Shown here one piece after another: positions 5,744 through 7,044 of a stretch of DNA of 7,044 nt; positions within the stretch are counted from its first letter, which is position 1; every line of letters starts with the position of its first letter. This DNA comes from an uncultured Collinsella sp. (GTDB lineage Bacteria > Actinomycetota > Coriobacteriia > Coriobacteriales > Coriobacteriaceae). The position numbers and the translations under genes were made by a program. Location of the stretch: positions 1-7,044 of the forward strand of contig CALFGH010000088.1 in assembly GCA_937958315.1 (NCBI GenBank), read 5' to 3'. The notes under the pieces are model-generated. The model ran no database searches. It saw only the letters and a list, made by a program, of their open reading frames with translations, and was not told the origin of the DNA.

Positions 5744-7044
5744 ATGCAAAAGGAATACCTGTCCGCCGCGGCGGAGGTGCTCAGCGATCAAGGCGTCGAT
5801 GAGAACCTCGGCCTGAGCACTGGTGAGGCGTCGTCGCGCCTCGCCAAGACAGGCCCTAACAAGCTCGAGGAAGCCGAGAAGACGCCGCTGTGGAAGCGTT
5901 TCTTTGAGCAGATGGCCGACCCCATGGTCATCATGCTGATCGTTGCCGCCGTCATCAGCGCGCTCACGGGCATGGTCAAGGGCGAGGCGGACTTTGCCGA
6001 TGTCGCCATCATCATGTTCGTCGTTATCGTCAACTCGGTGCTGGGCGTGGTTCAGGAGGCCAAGAGCGAGGAAGCTCTCGAGGCATTGCAGGAGATGAGC
6101 GCCGCGCAGTCCAAGGTTCTGCGCGACGGCAAACTCGTGCACCTGCCGAGCGCCGAGCTCGTGCCCGGCGATGTGATCATGCTCGAGGCGGGCGACTCCG
6201 TCCCGGCCGACTGCCGCGTGCTCGAGAGCGCCACGATGAAGATCGAAGAGGCTGCACTCACCGGCGAGTCCGTGCCTGTCGAGAAGCATGCCAACGTGAT
6301 CGAGCTCGCCACCGGCACCGATGACGTGCCGCTCGGCGACCGCAAGAACATGTGCTACATGGGTTCCACCGTGGTGTACGGTCGCGGTCGCGCTGTCGTG
6401 GTCGGTACCGGTATGAACACCGAGATGGGCAAGATTGCCGGCGCCCTGGCCGAGGCCAAGGAAGAGCTCACGCCGCTGCAGGTGAAGCTTGCCGAGCTCA
6501 GTCGCATCCTCACTATCATGGTTATCGTCATCTGCGTCGTCATCTTTGGCGTCGACATCATCCGCCACGGCGTGGGCAACGTTCTCACCGATCCGACCGC
6601 GCTGCTCGACACCTTTATGGTCGCTGTCTCGCTCGCCGTCGCTGCCATCCCCGAGGGCCTGGTCGCCGTCGTGACTATCGTGCTTTCGCTTGGCGTGACC
6701 AAGATGGCCAAGCGCCAGGCAATCATTCGCAAGCTCTCTGCCGTCGAGACTCTCGGCTGCACGCAGACCATCTGCTCCGACAAGACCGGTACCCTTACCC
6801 AAAACAAGATGACCGTCGTCAAGCACGAGCTCGCTGCGCCTAAGGAGAAGTTCCTGGCCGGCATGGCGCTGTGCTCCGACGCCCAGTGGGACGAGGAGCT
6901 GGGCGAGGCCGTGGGTGAGCCGACTGAGTGCGCGCTCGTCAACGACGCCGGCAAGGCGGGCCTCACTGGCCTGACTGCCGAGCACCCGCGCGTGGGCGAG
7001 GCCCCGTTCGACTCGGGTCGCAAGATGATGTCCGTGGTTGTCGA
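5744..7044 (+). CDS. Cation-translocating P-type ATPase (P2, Ca2+-ATPase-like), 3'-truncated
   Basis: This is a membrane pump that exports a cation, most likely Ca2+, using ATP through a phospho-aspartate intermediate. The frame is open to the window edge: 433 complete codons of an expected total near 850-900. Domains in order are a cation-ATPase N-terminal region at about 5-50 (LSTGEASSRLAKTGPNKL at 24-41), M1 at about 60-76, M2 at about 85-103, the actuator domain with LTGES at 172-176, M3 at about 255-272, M4 at about 291-315 with the ion-binding motif VAAIPEGL at 299-306, the phosphorylation site SDKTGTLT at 345-352 (Asp346), then N-domain motifs GEPTEC at 391-396 and PFDSGRKMMSV at 421-431. 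VAAIPEG matches the SERCA site-II region including its glutamate (Glu304), which points to Ca2+ over Na+/K+ or H+. Val307 replaces the Pro common after PEGL. The ATG at 5744 follows GGAGGGG (5730-5736) by 7 nt, and that site can be hidden in an RNA hairpin. Confidence 0.93.
   Translation, partial: MQKEYLSAAAEVLSDQGVDENLGLSTGEASSRLAKTGPNKLEEAEKTPLWKRFFEQMADPMVIMLIVAAVISALTGMVKGEADFADVAIIMFVVIVNSVLGVVQEAKSEEALEALQEMSAAQSKVLRDGKLVHLPSAELVPGDVIMLEAGDSVPADCRVLESATMKIEEAALTGESVPVEKHANVIELATGTDDVPLGDRKNMCYMGSTVVYGRGRAVVVGTGMNTEMGKIAGALAEAKEELTPLQVKLAELSRILTIMVIVICVVIFGVDIIRHGVGNVLTDPTALLDTFMVAVSLAVAAIPEGLVAVVTIVLSLGVTKMAKRQAIIRKLSAVETLGCTQTICSDKTGTLTQNKMTVVKHELAAPKEKFLAGMALCSDAQWDEELGEAVGEPTECALVNDAGKAGLTGLTAEHPRVGEAPFDSGRKMMSVVV

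Noticed and set aside
5690..6985. A 431-codon open frame on the - strand opposite the P-type ATPase gene
   Set aside because: Antisense shadow of a gene with unmistakable P-type ATPase motifs. The product is His/Asp/Gly-rich with no recognisable domain, and the frame exists because of third-position GC bias.

Overview
The window is high-GC bacterial chromosome. It most resembles the class Coriobacteriia (Actinomycetota), probably Collinsella or a close relative. This rests on GC-rich third codon positions, GGAGG-type ribosome sites with some TTG starts, and a PD-(D/E)XK-like protein whose mid-section matches a family I associate with Coriobacteriia from memory. No rRNA, tRNA, CRISPR array, transposase or phage gene is visible. 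The genus is inference.

Layout, left to right. (1) 1-1427: the end of an ECF-type vitamin or metal importer operon on the + strand. It holds a T (membrane coupling) subunit cut off at its 5' end, then an A (ATPase) subunit starting at TTG. Any substrate-binding S subunit would lie before the window. (2) 1507-2355: a zinc-dependent phospholipase C-like protein on the + strand with its own extended -10 promoter. (3) 2352-3425: on the - strand, a 357-residue protein with a C-terminal DUF559/Vsr-like nuclease-type fold. It converges on gene 2, and one CTAG tetramer supplies both stop codons. (4) 3426-3841: a gene-free stretch holding a 129-bp element bounded by perfect 20-bp inverted repeats, then the strong terminator of the next gene. 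(5) 3842-5302: pyruvate kinase on the - strand, complete, of the K+-dependent sequence class. (6) 5303-5743: a 441-bp divergent intergenic region with the pyk promoter at one end and a structured leader at the other. (7) 5744 to the right edge: the first 433 residues of a P2-type (Ca2+-ATPase-like) cation pump on the + strand.

The most interesting item is the leader of the P-type ATPase (5635-5736). Two hairpins can form. The whole 7-nt loop of the first is perfectly complementary to part of the loop of the second, and the base of the second hairpin pairs with the entire Shine-Dalgarno sequence of the pump gene. A competing pairing that would open both hairpins is also present. This looks like a cis-acting RNA switch controlling translation of a cation pump. 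I could not match it to a riboswitch class I know.

The genes do not form one pathway. The ECF pair works together as an importer. Pyruvate kinase is central glycolysis and the ATPase handles ion homeostasis. The phospholipase-like and DUF559-like genes are individually transcribed accessory or housekeeping genes of uncertain role.
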